Shown: piece after piece, positions 45,601 through 54,020 of the stretch
How the letters are laid out: each line of letters starts with the position of its first letter
Numbering within the stretch: the first letter of the stretch is position 1
Origin: Deltaproteobacteria bacterium
GTDB taxonomy: Bacteria; Myxococcota_A; UBA9042; PHBI01
DNA length: 64,000 bases
Assembly: GCA_020632715.1 (NCBI GenBank)
Contig: JACKFA010000002.1
Location: 734,501 to 798,500, forward strand
Reading direction: 5' to 3'
Translations under genes and position numbers: made by a program
Notes under the pieces: model-generated
The model's input: the letters and a program-made list of their open reading frames with translations, nothing else
What the model was told of the DNA's origin: nothing
Databases searched by the model: none

Positions 45601-46550
45601 CGTTCCAGGCCGGGGGCGGCTCGAACGTGGGCGGCTTCGCGGTCATCCGCGGCCGCGCCCGCGACGGCAGCGGTAAGATCGAGGTCATCTGCGCGGCCGG
45701 CTACGAGTTCTTCGGCGCGGCCGCCAACGACAACGTCGGCTCGGCCCTCGCCGCCCTCGGGGACGTCGATCGCGACGGCTGCGACGACGTCGCCGTCGGC
45801 GGCTACCTCGAGGACCTCGGCGTGTCGAACCAGGGCAGCGTGCGCCTCGTCCTCGGTGGCGGCGCCGCCTGCGCGACACCGGTCCCCCGCGGCGTCGTGC
45901 TCGTCACGGGCGCCTCGGAGGACCGCGCCGGCTGGGCGCTCGCCGCGGCTGACCTCGACGGCGACGGGAAGCGCGAGCTCGCCGTCGGCGGGCCGAACCA
46001 CCGGAAGAGCGGCGTCGCGGTCGGGGCCGTCTGGCTCGTCGACGGGCGGCGGGTCGCGAACCTCGCGGACGACGCCACGGCGCTCGTCTCCGAGGTCGCG
46101 CCGACGGCCGGCACGGGGCTCCTCTCGGCGTCGGACCTGCTCGTCCTCCGCGTGGAGGGGGAGGGGGTCAACGCCCAGCTCGGGGCCGCGGTCGCGCTCG
46201 TGCGGCCGGCCGCTGACGGCGCGCCGGCCTACGTCGCGGCGATGTCCGCGGGCGGTACGACGTCGGGCGTCGCGGGGGTGTCCTTCGCGCAGCTCTTCGC
46301 GGTCGAGGCGGGGGACGCTGGCAGCCCGGGCCGCGCGCAGGCGATCCTGCCCCGCGCGCTCGCGGTCGCGGCGGCGGAGACGGCGCGCCCGAACGTCTAC
46401 CGCGACCTCGCGATGGCCGTCGCGCGGCCGGCCGCCGGCCCGCCGGTCCTCGTGCTCGGGATGACCGAGTCGAGCGCGCTCGCGAAGGACTCGGGGGCGG
46501 TCTTCGCGTTCCCGGTCGTCGATCTCGCGTCCCCGGAGGTGTCCCGATGA
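42639..46550 (+). CDS. FG-GAP (integrin alpha-like) repeat lipoprotein 1
   Basis: 1303 residues from ATG 42639; lipobox LGAC (Cys 17). Residues about 20-110 are an extremely acidic Asp/Ala/Pro tether. Two or three beta-sandwich domains with GGTGAYRFEL / GGSGVYEVSL motifs follow (about 110-340), then a long series of FG-GAP repeats (G-x-x-D-x-DGDGxxDxxVG...G-x-x-Y-x-Y-G) covering about 350-1200, each with a DxDGDG calcium loop. This is the integrin-alpha propeller signature; more than seven blades' worth suggests two propellers. Predicted to be a surface adhesin-like protein. The stop overlaps the start of its paralogue (ATGA), so the two are translationally coupled. Confidence 0.9.
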   Translation: MQLGVFALIVAMLLGACEADGNQGADPPRDTATPADTADAEPDGDGDADGASDADADADADPDPDPDPDADAASDADADTDADAAPDADAVDADAAEPDATLPACAPALTLEPASSWIFPLDPVHFAPSGGTGAYRFELADGPSRPLLNALSGSYLAGALDGTADVVRLVDRGCVGSATATVHVVSPLVLTPMTATVPPGTPLHFTIAGGSGVYEVSLEAAPSGAVLTGVRDVLAGDDDGDDVVLVRDTLTAQEERLVLAVRAGAHLDVDPPTVVLPLGHPHTPVVTGGSALADAPAPPAGLTWADGAVTATAPGTYALELVDRHTGQAVTQRVIALDPLHQDVFRSGTTTNLFTASGPGDLDGDGHRDALVGVGEANVNGFQSGAVYVYAGTADAGLDPAPALVLAGAAREEGFGRELAVGDFDGDGVKELAVGAYRADTGNQGDDGRVSVFARGAARFFEPVPVWTADGLFSSDQLGYAVAACDLDHDGYADLAAGAWLAEDRALSPLVNNQGAIYLWRGGPDGLPAAPTQILYGVAPALPGLAPDTDNRLGAVIAAGDLDGDGACDLVTSGFTWGGTAGVVLVYRGLPADDGGGLLVTPAPVHAFYGDDPRSPRLGGALAVGDVDGDGAADLLVGEAQWNAGTGNDRTGLAALFLGGPAMTAPVELVEPASGADAVFVGRSGDQYGYGVALGDATGDGLADVIVGGWLAECSGCPSTAGVVQVYAGVAGALPEATAARTVYGLAGGDRLGTIVAALGDVDHDGVGDVVSVAGYDDTQGAEVPRPYVVGLDSDGGDALSALDAPGDPGGWRVGQGLGVLADRDGDGLPELAVGAPNEAAVFANGVAHALAGAVHLYRGAPGGFAAEPYATLTGFPGHSDADNLGFDVSDLGDFDGDGVPDLGVVARLEDRPSSFSAGTYSTEAGCTNGAVSNGGALYVFAGVAGGGVEPSPAFVYFGVQGSRPLDHVVGADFDGDGLRDAVVSSRTFQAGGGSNVGGFAVIRGRARDGSGKIEVICAAGYEFFGAAANDNVGSALAALGDVDRDGCDDVAVGGYLEDLGVSNQGSVRLVLGGGAACATPVPRGVVLVTGASEDRAGWALAAADLDGDGKRELAVGGPNHRKSGVAVGAVWLVDGRRVANLADDATALVSEVAPTAGTGLLSASDLLVLRVEGEGVNAQLGAAVALVRPAADGAPAYVAAMSAGGTTSGVAGVSFAQLFAVEAGDAGSPGRAQAILPRALAVAAAETARPNVYRDLAMAVARPAAGPPVLVLGMTESSALAKDSGAVFAFPVVDLASPEVSR

Positions 46551-49500
46551 GCGTCTCGCGCTCGCTTCGGCTCGCGGCGCTCCTCGCCGTCACCGCGCTC
46601 GGGATCGCCTGCGACGGCGACGGGGGCGGCACGACCGACGGCGCGGTCGGCGACGACGCCGCGGACGCCGTCGTCCTCGACACGACCGAGCCCGACGCCG
46701 CCGAGGACACGGCCGTCGCGGACACGGCCGTCGCGGACACCGCGGACTCCGCCGTCCCCGACACCGCCGTCCCCGACACGGCCGTCCTCGACACGGCCGC
46801 CCTCGACACCGCGCCCGAGGACACCACGCCGCCGCTCCCGGCGTGCGAGCCGCCGCTCGCGCTCGCGCCGGCCGAGGCGTTCGTCACGCCCTACGGCCTC
46901 GTCACCTTCACGGCGTCGGGCGGCACGGGCGCCTACCGCTACGAGCTCGTCGCGGCGCCGTCCGGCGGCAGCGTGAGCGCGGTCTTCGGCACCTACCTCT
47001 CGGGCCCCGGCGTCGGGAGCGTCGACGTCGTGCGGGTCACGGACACCGGCTGCGAGGGCGAGGCGCGAGCCACGGTCGAGGTCGTGACGCCGCTCGCGCT
47101 CCTGCCGCCCGCGGTCGACGTGGCGCCCGGCGGGAGCGTCGCGTTCAGCGCCGAGGGCGGCACGGGCGAGTACCGCTTCGAGCTCCTCGTGAACGCGACG
47201 GGGGCGACGCTCGACGAAGGCGGCGCCTACGTCGCGGGGCCCACGCCCGGCGTCGATCGGGTGCGGGTCGTCGATGTCGGGTCGCACGACGAGGCGGACG
47301 GCGTCGTGCACGTGGTCTCCGGCGCGGCGCTAGGCCTCGTCCCGGGGCGGCTCTTCCTGCTCGACGGGGAGAGCTGGGCGGTCCACGCGGTCGGCGGCAG
47401 CGGGAGCGTGACGCTCACGGTGGACGGCGCGGCGGTCGCGGTCGACGGCGCGACGCTCGTCGCGGTGGCGCCGGGCGACGCGGTCGTCACGGCCACGGAT
47501 CGCTACACGGGGCAGGTCGCGACGGCCGCGGTGTCCGTCGTCGAGGGGCTCGAGGCGCCGGTCTACGCGGCGGGCGACCAGACGCTCTCGGCGAGCGGGG
47601 TCGCGGCCGACTTCGACGGTGACGGCCGCCTCGACGCGGTCATCGGGGTCACCGAGGCGGACGTGAGCGGGTTCGACTCGGGCGGGGCGTTCGTCCACCG
47701 CGGCGTCGAGGGTGGCGTCGACCCCGTGCCGGCGCGGGTCATCGCGGGGACGGGGCGCAGCGATCAGCTCGGGCGCTCGCTCGCCGTGGGGGACCTCGAC
47801 AAGGACGGCCACCCGGACCTCGTCGTCGGCAACAACGGCGCCGACTCGGGCGCGGTCGACTCGGGGGCGGTGCTGATCTATCGCGGCACGGGCGACGCGG
47901 CGCTCCTCGCGGACGCGCCGGCGCAGGTGCTCTCGGGGCCGTTCGGCGGCGACCAGCTCGGCTACGGCGTGGCGGTCTGCGACTTCAACGGCGACGGCTG
48001 GCTCGACGTCGCGGCGGGGGCGCGCTTCGCGGAGGACCGCACGCAGTCGCCGCAGTCGGCGTCGCAGGGGGCGGTGCACGTCTACCTCGGCGGCCCGGGG
48101 GGCGTGTCGATGCAGCCGAACCAGTCGCTCTGGGGGGCCGTGCCGGACGGGGCGGGGGCGTGGGCGCCGCGCGCGGATCTGCAGCTCGGCTGGACCGTCG
48201 CGGCCGGGGACTTCGACGGCGACGGCCTCTGCGACCTCGCCGCCACGGCGATCAACTATGGCGCCGCGGCCGGGCGCACGCTCGACGGGGCGGTGTTCCT
48301 CTGGCGCGGGCGCGCGCCGGCGGGGCTGTCGCCGGGCGGGGTGAGCGCCACGCCGGAGCTCGCGTTCGCGGGGGCGGATGAGGTCGGCACGGCGTCGCGC
48401 CTCGGCTGGTCGCTCGCGATGGGGGATCTCGACGGCGACGGCAAGGCCGAGCTCGTGGTCGGGCAGCCGTACTTCACGAACGGTACGTACGGGAACAACG
48501 GTGCGGTGCGGATCGTGCGCGGGCGGGCGCTCACGGGCGGGGCGGCGACGGCGCTCGCGCCGCCCGAGGACGCCGACTGGACCTGGGTCGGCGGCAACGA
48601 GAGCGGCGACCAGATGGGCTGGTGGGTGGCGGTCGCGGACTGGGACGGCGTCGGGCCGGCGGATCTCTTCGTCGGGGACCTGCTCGACGAGGCGCCGGGG
48701 GGGACGAACAACACGGGGACGGTCATCGCGTTCCCGGCGCGCGCGGGTGAGCTGCCCGACGCGGAGGCCGCGGTGCGGCTCCCGGGGGACACGAACGGGC
48801 AGCGCTTCGGGATGGCGTTCGCGGTGGTCGGCGACACCGACGGCGACGGGCTCTCCGAGGTCGTGGCGCGCGCGGCGTACGACAGCGCGGACGGGCCGCG
48901 GCTCGGGCGGCACGTGCTGCGCCGGAGCGACGCGGCAGCAACGCTCGAGGCGCTCGAGTACCCGGTGGCGAGCGCGGGGAGCGAGCTCGGGGCGAGCGTC
49001 GCGTGGATCCCGCGGGCGGGGCGCGGGCCGGCGCTGGCGGTGGGGGCGCCGCGGGCGCAGGCGACGCCGCTCGAGGCGCGGTCGCGGGCGGGGGCGGTGT
49101 TCGTGTGGGACCTCGACGCGGGGGCGGAGGCGGCGCCGCAGGTGCTCGACGGCTTCCCGGGGCACTCGTCGAGCGACCGCTTCGGGGAGGCGCTGGCGCC
49201 GCTCGGGGACTTCGACGGGGACGGGATCGCGGACCTGGCGGTCGTCGCCCGCGACGACGACAGCGGGAGCGCGTGCGGGTCGAACCGCAACAACAGCGGC
49301 GCTGCCTACGTCTTCAGGGGGCAGGCGGACGGGACGCTCGCGGCGGCGCCGGCGTTCACGTACTGGGGCGATCAGGCGAACCAGAACCTGTACGTGGTGG
49401 CGGGCGCGGACCTCGACGGGGACGGGCTCACGGATCTGGTGGTCGGGAGCCGCACGTGGGACGCGGACGTCGCGGATCCGGGCGGCGACGGGCGCAACGT

Positions 49501-50362
49501 GGGCGGCGTCGGGGTGGTGTTCGCGGCGGGCGCGGGGGCGGTGGCGTGCGCGGCGAGCTGGCAGGGCTTCGGGACGGCGCGGGACGGTCAGCTCGGGTCG
49601 GCGCTGGCGCCGCTCGGCGACGTGAACGGGGACGGGTGCGAGGACGTGGCGGTCGGGGCGCGCCTCGATGATGCACCGCAAAACTCGTCAGGCAGCGTTC
49701 GGGTGCTGTTCGGATGGGGTTCGCGCTGTGATTTTGCTGCACCGCACACGGTGGCGCTGGCGCCGGGGGTCGGGAGCGCGCAGGTGGGGATCTCGGTCGC
49801 GGGGGGCGTGGACGTCGACGGGGACGGGAAGAAGGACCTCGCGGTGGGGGGCTTCGACTACCGGCTCGACGGGGTGAGCGTCGGGGCGATGTGGCTCGTG
49901 CCGGGGGACTACCTCGAGATGTTGGCGGCGAGCGCGGAGCCGTGGGTGGACGGCGTGGCGCCGACGTTTCGGCCGCTGGTGTCGCCGGTGACGACGCGGC
50001 ACCTGGCGGTGACGGGGGAGTCGGTCGGGGAGCAGCTCGGGATGCAGGTGGCGCTGGTGCCGCCGGCGGCGGGGGCGATGACGGGGGCGGTGGTGGTGTC
50101 GCGTCCGAACGCGGCGCTGCCGGGGGTCGCGGGGGCGGGGGCGGTGTCGATCTTCGCGGCGGGTCCGGAGGGGCTCGGGGCGTGGCCGGCGGCGGGCCTC
50201 GGCGGTGAGACGCGGCGCCTCCAGGCGATGATCGGGGCGGCGCTGGCGACGGCGGTGCTGGACGGCGTGCCGACGCTGGCGGTGGGGTCGACGCGAGGGA
50301 GCGCGACGGGCGTGGACCAGGGCTCGGTGCATGTGCTGCCGATCGGGCCGCTCGGTCCGTAG
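46547..50362 (+). CDS. FG-GAP repeat lipoprotein 2 (paralogue)
   Basis: 1271 residues; lipobox LGIAC, then a tether of repeated (V/L/P)-DTA units (residues about 45-95), then the same order of GGTGAYRYEL beta-sandwich domains and DxDGDG FG-GAP repeats as the preceding gene. It is clearly a tandem duplicate that has diverged through most of its length; the shared phrases include SDQLG, YGVAVCDxNxDGW, and PGHSxxDxxG before the last repeats. Starts at an ATGA overlap with gene 1. Its last 40 bp including the stop are repeated 107 bp downstream (50438-50477). Confidence 0.9.
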   Translation: MSVSRSLRLAALLAVTALGIACDGDGGGTTDGAVGDDAADAVVLDTTEPDAAEDTAVADTAVADTADSAVPDTAVPDTAVLDTAALDTAPEDTTPPLPACEPPLALAPAEAFVTPYGLVTFTASGGTGAYRYELVAAPSGGSVSAVFGTYLSGPGVGSVDVVRVTDTGCEGEARATVEVVTPLALLPPAVDVAPGGSVAFSAEGGTGEYRFELLVNATGATLDEGGAYVAGPTPGVDRVRVVDVGSHDEADGVVHVVSGAALGLVPGRLFLLDGESWAVHAVGGSGSVTLTVDGAAVAVDGATLVAVAPGDAVVTATDRYTGQVATAAVSVVEGLEAPVYAAGDQTLSASGVAADFDGDGRLDAVIGVTEADVSGFDSGGAFVHRGVEGGVDPVPARVIAGTGRSDQLGRSLAVGDLDKDGHPDLVVGNNGADSGAVDSGAVLIYRGTGDAALLADAPAQVLSGPFGGDQLGYGVAVCDFNGDGWLDVAAGARFAEDRTQSPQSASQGAVHVYLGGPGGVSMQPNQSLWGAVPDGAGAWAPRADLQLGWTVAAGDFDGDGLCDLAATAINYGAAAGRTLDGAVFLWRGRAPAGLSPGGVSATPELAFAGADEVGTASRLGWSLAMGDLDGDGKAELVVGQPYFTNGTYGNNGAVRIVRGRALTGGAATALAPPEDADWTWVGGNESGDQMGWWVAVADWDGVGPADLFVGDLLDEAPGGTNNTGTVIAFPARAGELPDAEAAVRLPGDTNGQRFGMAFAVVGDTDGDGLSEVVARAAYDSADGPRLGRHVLRRSDAAATLEALEYPVASAGSELGASVAWIPRAGRGPALAVGAPRAQATPLEARSRAGAVFVWDLDAGAEAAPQVLDGFPGHSSSDRFGEALAPLGDFDGDGIADLAVVARDDDSGSACGSNRNNSGAAYVFRGQADGTLAAAPAFTYWGDQANQNLYVVAGADLDGDGLTDLVVGSRTWDADVADPGGDGRNVGGVGVVFAAGAGAVACAASWQGFGTARDGQLGSALAPLGDVNGDGCEDVAVGARLDDAPQNSSGSVRVLFGWGSRCDFAAPHTVALAPGVGSAQVGISVAGGVDVDGDGKKDLAVGGFDYRLDGVSVGAMWLVPGDYLEMLAASAEPWVDGVAPTFRPLVSPVTTRHLAVTGESVGEQLGMQVALVPPAAGAMTGAVVVSRPNAALPGVAGAGAVSIFAAGPEGLGAWPAAGLGGETRRLQAMIGAALATAVLDGVPTLAVGSTRGSATGVDQGSVHVLPIGPLGP

Positions 50363-50477
50363 GCGGAGCCGAACCGACCAAGGCAGCTCCGCTGCCGACT
50401 CGGTTCGGCGGAGCCGGAGGGCCGAGCGGCTTACGTCATGTGCTGACGATCGGGCCGCTCGGACCGTAGGCGAAGCC
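50331..50477. repeat. 40-bp direct repeat: duplicated 3-prime end of FG-GAP gene 2
   Basis: 50331-50370 (ATGTGCTGCCGATCGGGCCG..., containing the stop codon) recurs at 50438-50477 with about three mismatches. Between the copies are a GGCAGC-TCC-GCTGCC hairpin and GCCGAACC/GGTTCGGC arms, a terminator-like structure. Confidence 0.85.
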
Positions 50478-51148
50478 GGGTAACGTGTCGTTATGAAAGC
50501 CGCTTCTACCACGGAGACACGGAGAGCACGGAGGAGCACGGAGGGAGAAGGAGTCCAATGGCCTCCGCCGAACCCTCCGTGCCTCCGTGCCTCCGTGGTT
50601 TCCTCTGAATGCCAGTAATACCGACTAGTTGAGTGGTTGGCATGAGGCCGCGCGCCCTCTCCGCCCTCCCTCCGTGTCTCCGTGGTTACCGAAGGAGCCC
50701 GGAGGGAGGAGGAGCCCAATGGCCTCCGCCGAACCCTCCGTGCCTCCGTGCCTCCGTGGTTTCCTCTGAATGCCAGTAATACCGAATGGTTGAGTGGTTG
50801 GCATGAGGCCGCGCACCCTCTCCGCCCTCCCTCCGTGTCTCCGTGTCTCCGTGGTTACCGAAGGAGCACGGAGTGAGAAGGAGTCCAATGGCCTCCGCCG
50901 AACCCTCCGTGCCTCCGTGGTTCCCTCTTGATGCCAGTAATACCGGTCAGTTGAGTGGTTGGCATGAGGCCGCGCGCCCTCTCCGCCCTCCCTCCGTGTC
51001 TCCGTGTCTCCGTGGTTACCGAAGAAGCCCTGAAGGGCCGGGGATGCGTCCCCGCCCTCCCTCCGTTCTCCGTGTCTCCGTGGTTACCGAAGAAGCCCTG
51101 AAGGGCCGGGGATGCGTCCTCCCCCGCCCTCCGTCCGTGTCTCTGTGG
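50363..51148. other. 786-nt gene-free repeat array
   Basis: After the duplicated gene end, the sequence is almost entirely repeats of CCTCCGTG and its complement: an inverted-arm element (50508-50599), about three tandem copies of a 160-170-bp unit, then shorter tandem copies of about 68 bp up to 51150. No gene supported. Confidence 0.8.
50508..50599. repeat. inverted-arm element (copy B)
   Basis: Left arm 50508-50545 (ACCACGGAGACACGGAGAG...GGAGGG, slightly expanded) and right arm 50573-50599, the latter identical to the right arm of copies A and C. The core is only 27 nt, so this is a shortened relative. Confidence 0.75.
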
Positions 51149-51160
51149 TTACCGAAGGAG
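50546..51160. repeat. tandem array derived from the inverted-arm element
   Basis: A unit containing CCAATGGCCTCCGCCGAACC, the CCTCCGTG run, ATGCCAGTAATACCG, GTTGAGTGGTTGGCATGAGG and GTGGTTACCGAAG repeats with CCAAT at 50555, 50716 and 50885 (periods 161 and 169). The distal part is then repeated as a 65-68-bp unit with GTGGTTACCGAAGAAGCCCT at about 51013 and 51081 and a variant at about 51145. Confidence 0.85.
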
Positions 51161-52783
51161 CCCGGCCACGATCCCCGCGCCCACCACGGCGTCCGCCACC
51201 TTGATCCCGTCGATCGCGCTCGACACGATCCCGCCCGCGTAGCCCGCCCCCTCGCCGGTCGGGAACAACCCCGGGAAGCCAGGCGCCATCAGCGTCGCCT
51301 CGTCCCGCTCGACGCGGATCGGGCTCGACGTCGTCGTCTCCACGCCGATGAGGATCGCCTCCTTCGTCACGTACCCGCTCATCCGCCGCTCGAACGCCTG
51401 CAGCGCCCGCGCGATCGCCCCGTGCACGCGCTCCGGCAGCACGCCGCGCAGATCCGCCGCCGCGATCCCCGGCCGGTAGCTCGTGCTCTCCGGCAGATCC
51501 CCCGCCTTCCCCGCGAGGAAGTCCGTCAGCCGCTGCGCCGGCGCCCGATAGCCGCCGCCGCCCGCCGCGAACGCCGCCGCCTCGAGGTGCCGCTGGAACG
51601 CGAGCCCCGCGAGCGGCCCCTCGTGGTCGAGGTCCCCGGGGCGCTCCACCCAGAAGTCCCCCGGCTCCACCGTCGCCACGATCGCCGCGTTCGCGAACCG
51701 CGACCCGCGCCGGTGGTTCGACATCCCGTTCACGTTCAGGTGCCCGAGCTCCGTCGACGTCGGGATCACGAAGCCGCCCGGGCACATGCAGAACGAGTAC
51801 ACGCCTCGCTCCCCGACCTTCGCCGTCAGGAAGTACTCGGCCGGCTCGAGCTCCGGGTGCCCCGCGTGCCGCCGGTACTGGATCCGGTCGATGAGCTCCT
51901 GCGGGTGCTCGCATCGCGCACCGATGGCGAACGGCTTCCTCGCGAGCCGCACCCCGTCCGCGTGCAGCCAGCGATACACGTCCCGCGCCGAGTGCCCCGC
52001 CGCCAGCACCACCGCCGGCCCCGTGAGCTCCGTCCCGTCCGCGAGCCGCACCCCCGCGACCCGCCCCGCGCCGTCGCGCAGGAGCCCCGCCGCCTTCGCG
52101 CCGTAGCGGATCTCCGTGCCCGCGTCCGTGAGCACCGCCTCGAGCCGCCCGAGCATCTTGATGAGCCGGTTCGTCCCGACGTGCGGGTGCGCCTCGACCA
52201 GGATCTCCGCCGGCGCCCCGAGCGCGACCAGGTCCTCGTAGACCTTCCGGATGAGCGGGTCCCGCTTCCGCGTGTAGAGCTTCCCGTCCGAGTACGTCCC
52301 GGCGCCGCCGATCCCGAAACACAGGTTCGACTCCGGGTCGAGCTCCCCGTGGCGGCGCAGCGCCCGGATCGCGTCGTTGCGGCCGCTGAGCCCGGCCCCG
52401 CGCTCGAGGACGAGCGAGGGCACGCCGAGCTCCATGAAGCGCAGCGCCGCCCAGAGCCCGGCCGGGCCCGTGCCGATGATGATCGGCATCTCGCCTGCCC
52501 GCGCGGGCCGCATCCCCTTCGGCGGGGCGAGCTCGCGCGGCAGCTCCGGCGGCACGTCCTCGCCCGCCCGGAACACCTCGACCGTGTAGACCTTGAGCGG
52601 CCGGTCCCCGCGCGCGTCGACCGAGGTCTTCCGGACGCGCACGTCGCCCACGTCTGCCGCGCGCCACCCGAGCTTCTGCGCCGCGAGCGCCCGCAGCGCC
52701 GACGGCGGCTCGCCGAGCGGCAGCGCCAGGTCGCGCACCAGCACCCCGCCGCCCTCGCCCCCGCTCTCGTCGTGCTCGCTCAT
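51149..52783 (-). CDS. FAD-dependent oxidoreductase/dehydrogenase (COG2509-like)
   Basis: 544 residues from ATG 52783, which overlaps the MutY stop (ATGA). An N-terminal domain of about 95 residues (VRDLALPLGEPPSALRALAAQKL, typical of this family) precedes the dinucleotide-binding motif IIGTGPAGLWAALRFMELG, followed by VLERG, an FGIGGAGTYSDGKLYTR segment, VLAAGHSARDVY, a YSFCMCPGGFV segment and the C-terminal FPTGEGAGYAGGIVSSAIDGI with the FAD-contacting Gly-rich turn. Length and order match the uncharacterised FAD-dependent dehydrogenases found across bacteria. Cytoplasmic; substrate unknown. The reading frame ends inside the repeat array. Confidence 0.92.
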   Translation of the reverse strand: MSEHDESGGEGGGVLVRDLALPLGEPPSALRALAAQKLGWRAADVGDVRVRKTSVDARGDRPLKVYTVEVFRAGEDVPPELPRELAPPKGMRPARAGEMPIIIGTGPAGLWAALRFMELGVPSLVLERGAGLSGRNDAIRALRRHGELDPESNLCFGIGGAGTYSDGKLYTRKRDPLIRKVYEDLVALGAPAEILVEAHPHVGTNRLIKMLGRLEAVLTDAGTEIRYGAKAAGLLRDGAGRVAGVRLADGTELTGPAVVLAAGHSARDVYRWLHADGVRLARKPFAIGARCEHPQELIDRIQYRRHAGHPELEPAEYFLTAKVGERGVYSFCMCPGGFVIPTSTELGHLNVNGMSNHRRGSRFANAAIVATVEPGDFWVERPGDLDHEGPLAGLAFQRHLEAAAFAAGGGGYRAPAQRLTDFLAGKAGDLPESTSYRPGIAAADLRGVLPERVHGAIARALQAFERRMSGYVTKEAILIGVETTTSSPIRVERDEATLMAPGFPGLFPTGEGAGYAGGIVSSAIDGIKVADAVVGAGIVAGLLR

Positions 52784-53910
52784 CGCGCGCGCCCCTCCAC
52801 CGCGGCCAACACCTTCTCGGTGAGGCGCGAGAGCGGCAGCGCCGCCACCTCGCCCGCCGTCACCCAGCGCGCCTCGGTGTACCACGTCGGGCGGGGCGCC
52901 AGGCGGTCCGCGCCGTCGACCGCGTAGATCTCGAGCGCGAGCCGCCGGTGCGTGAAGACGTGCGTCACCGACGCGACGTGGCTCCGCACGTCCACCGCGA
53001 GCCCGAGCCGCTCCGCGAACCAGCGCTCCACGGCGTCCTTCCGGCTCCCGTCCCCGCGCGCGTGCTCCCCGCCCGGGAGCTCCCAGAGCCCGCCGAGGAG
53101 CCCGCCGTCCGGCCGCCGCGCGAGCAGCATCGCGCCGTCGTCGCGCGTCGCGAGCCCGCCGACCGCCGACATCGCCGTCGGCGCCCGCTTCGGCGCGCGC
53201 CGCGGGTAGCTCTCCGGGTCGCCGGTCGCGCGCGCGCGGCACCCGTCGTGCCACGGGCAGGCCCCGCAGTCCGGGCTCCGCGGCGAGCACACGAGCGCGC
53301 CGAGCTCCATGAGCGCCTGGTTGTGCGTCGACGGGTCGACCGGGTCGACCAGCGCGTCCGCGAGGGCCCAGAGCGCCTTCTGCCCGGCCGCGCTCTCCTG
53401 CGTCGGCTCGAGCGCCGTCAGCCGCGCCAGCACGCGCGCGACGTTGCCGTCGACGAGCGGCGCGCGCAGCCCGAACGCGATGCTCGCGATGGCGCCGGCC
53501 GTGTAGCGGCCCACCCCCGGCAGCGCGAGGAGCGCGTCGAGCGAGGCGGGGAGGGCGCCGCCGTGGTCGCGCACGATCGCCTTCGCCGCCTCGTGGAGCG
53601 CGCGGCAGCGGCGGTAGTAGCCGAGGCCGGCCCAGAGGGCGAGCACGTCCTCCTCGGGGGCGGCCGCGAGCGCCTCGACGGTCGGGAACGTGGCGACGAA
53701 GCGCTCGAAGTACGGGATGACCGTCGCGACCTGGGTCTGCTGGAGCATGATCTCCGAGAGCCACACCCGGTACGGCGTCGGCTCGTCGCGCCACGGGAGG
53801 CGCCGACGACGGGCGAGGTACCAGCCACGCAGGCCGTCGCGGAGGGTCTCGAGGGTCGGCCGGTCCGGTTGCACGGGCGAGAGCACACACGAGTGGCTCT
53901 TCGTTGACAA
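52780..53910 (-). CDS. mutY: A/G-specific adenine glycosylase
   Basis: 376 residues. Removes adenine mispaired with 8-oxoguanine or G. Visible: catalytic Glu 53 in SEIMLQQTQV, helix-hairpin-helix LPGVGRYTAGAI (130-141), catalytic Asp 154 in VDGNVARV, the 4Fe-4S ligands C208-x6-C215-x2-C218-x5-C224, and a C-terminal NUDIX-like domain with GGLWELPGGE. Start is uncertain: 53910 is TTG with no good ribosome site, and in-frame GTG at 53886 or 53874 would trim 8-12 non-conserved residues; the TTG also overlaps the -35 of the divergent DUF4920 gene. Operon with the FAD oxidoreductase (4-bp overlap). Confidence 0.95.
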   Translation of the reverse strand: MSTKSHSCVLSPVQPDRPTLETLRDGLRGWYLARRRRLPWRDEPTPYRVWLSEIMLQQTQVATVIPYFERFVATFPTVEALAAAPEEDVLALWAGLGYYRRCRALHEAAKAIVRDHGGALPASLDALLALPGVGRYTAGAIASIAFGLRAPLVDGNVARVLARLTALEPTQESAAGQKALWALADALVDPVDPSTHNQALMELGALVCSPRSPDCGACPWHDGCRARATGDPESYPRRAPKRAPTAMSAVGGLATRDDGAMLLARRPDGGLLGGLWELPGGEHARGDGSRKDAVERWFAERLGLAVDVRSHVASVTHVFTHRRLALEIYAVDGADRLAPRPTWYTEARWVTAGEVAALPLSRLTEKVLAAVEGRAR

Positions 53911-53933
53911 GGACGATGCGCGATCGGCATGCT
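53904..53933 (+). promoter_or_regulatory. promoter of the DUF4920 lipoprotein
   Basis: TTGACA 53904-53909, 18 nt, CATGCT 53928-53933; leader about 80 nt to ATG 54021. Confidence 0.5.
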
Positions 53934-54020
53934 CCGCGCCGGCTCGTGGCGCGCTCGAACGCGGCTCGGGCCGTCCTGACGGGCGCCGCCGCGTGGCGCC
54001 GAAGCCATAGGGGACATCGC

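Noticed and set aside
50843..52927. Plus-strand ORF starting in the repeat array
   Set aside because: Antisense to the FAD oxidoreductase; only repeat translation and Arg-rich shadow sequence.
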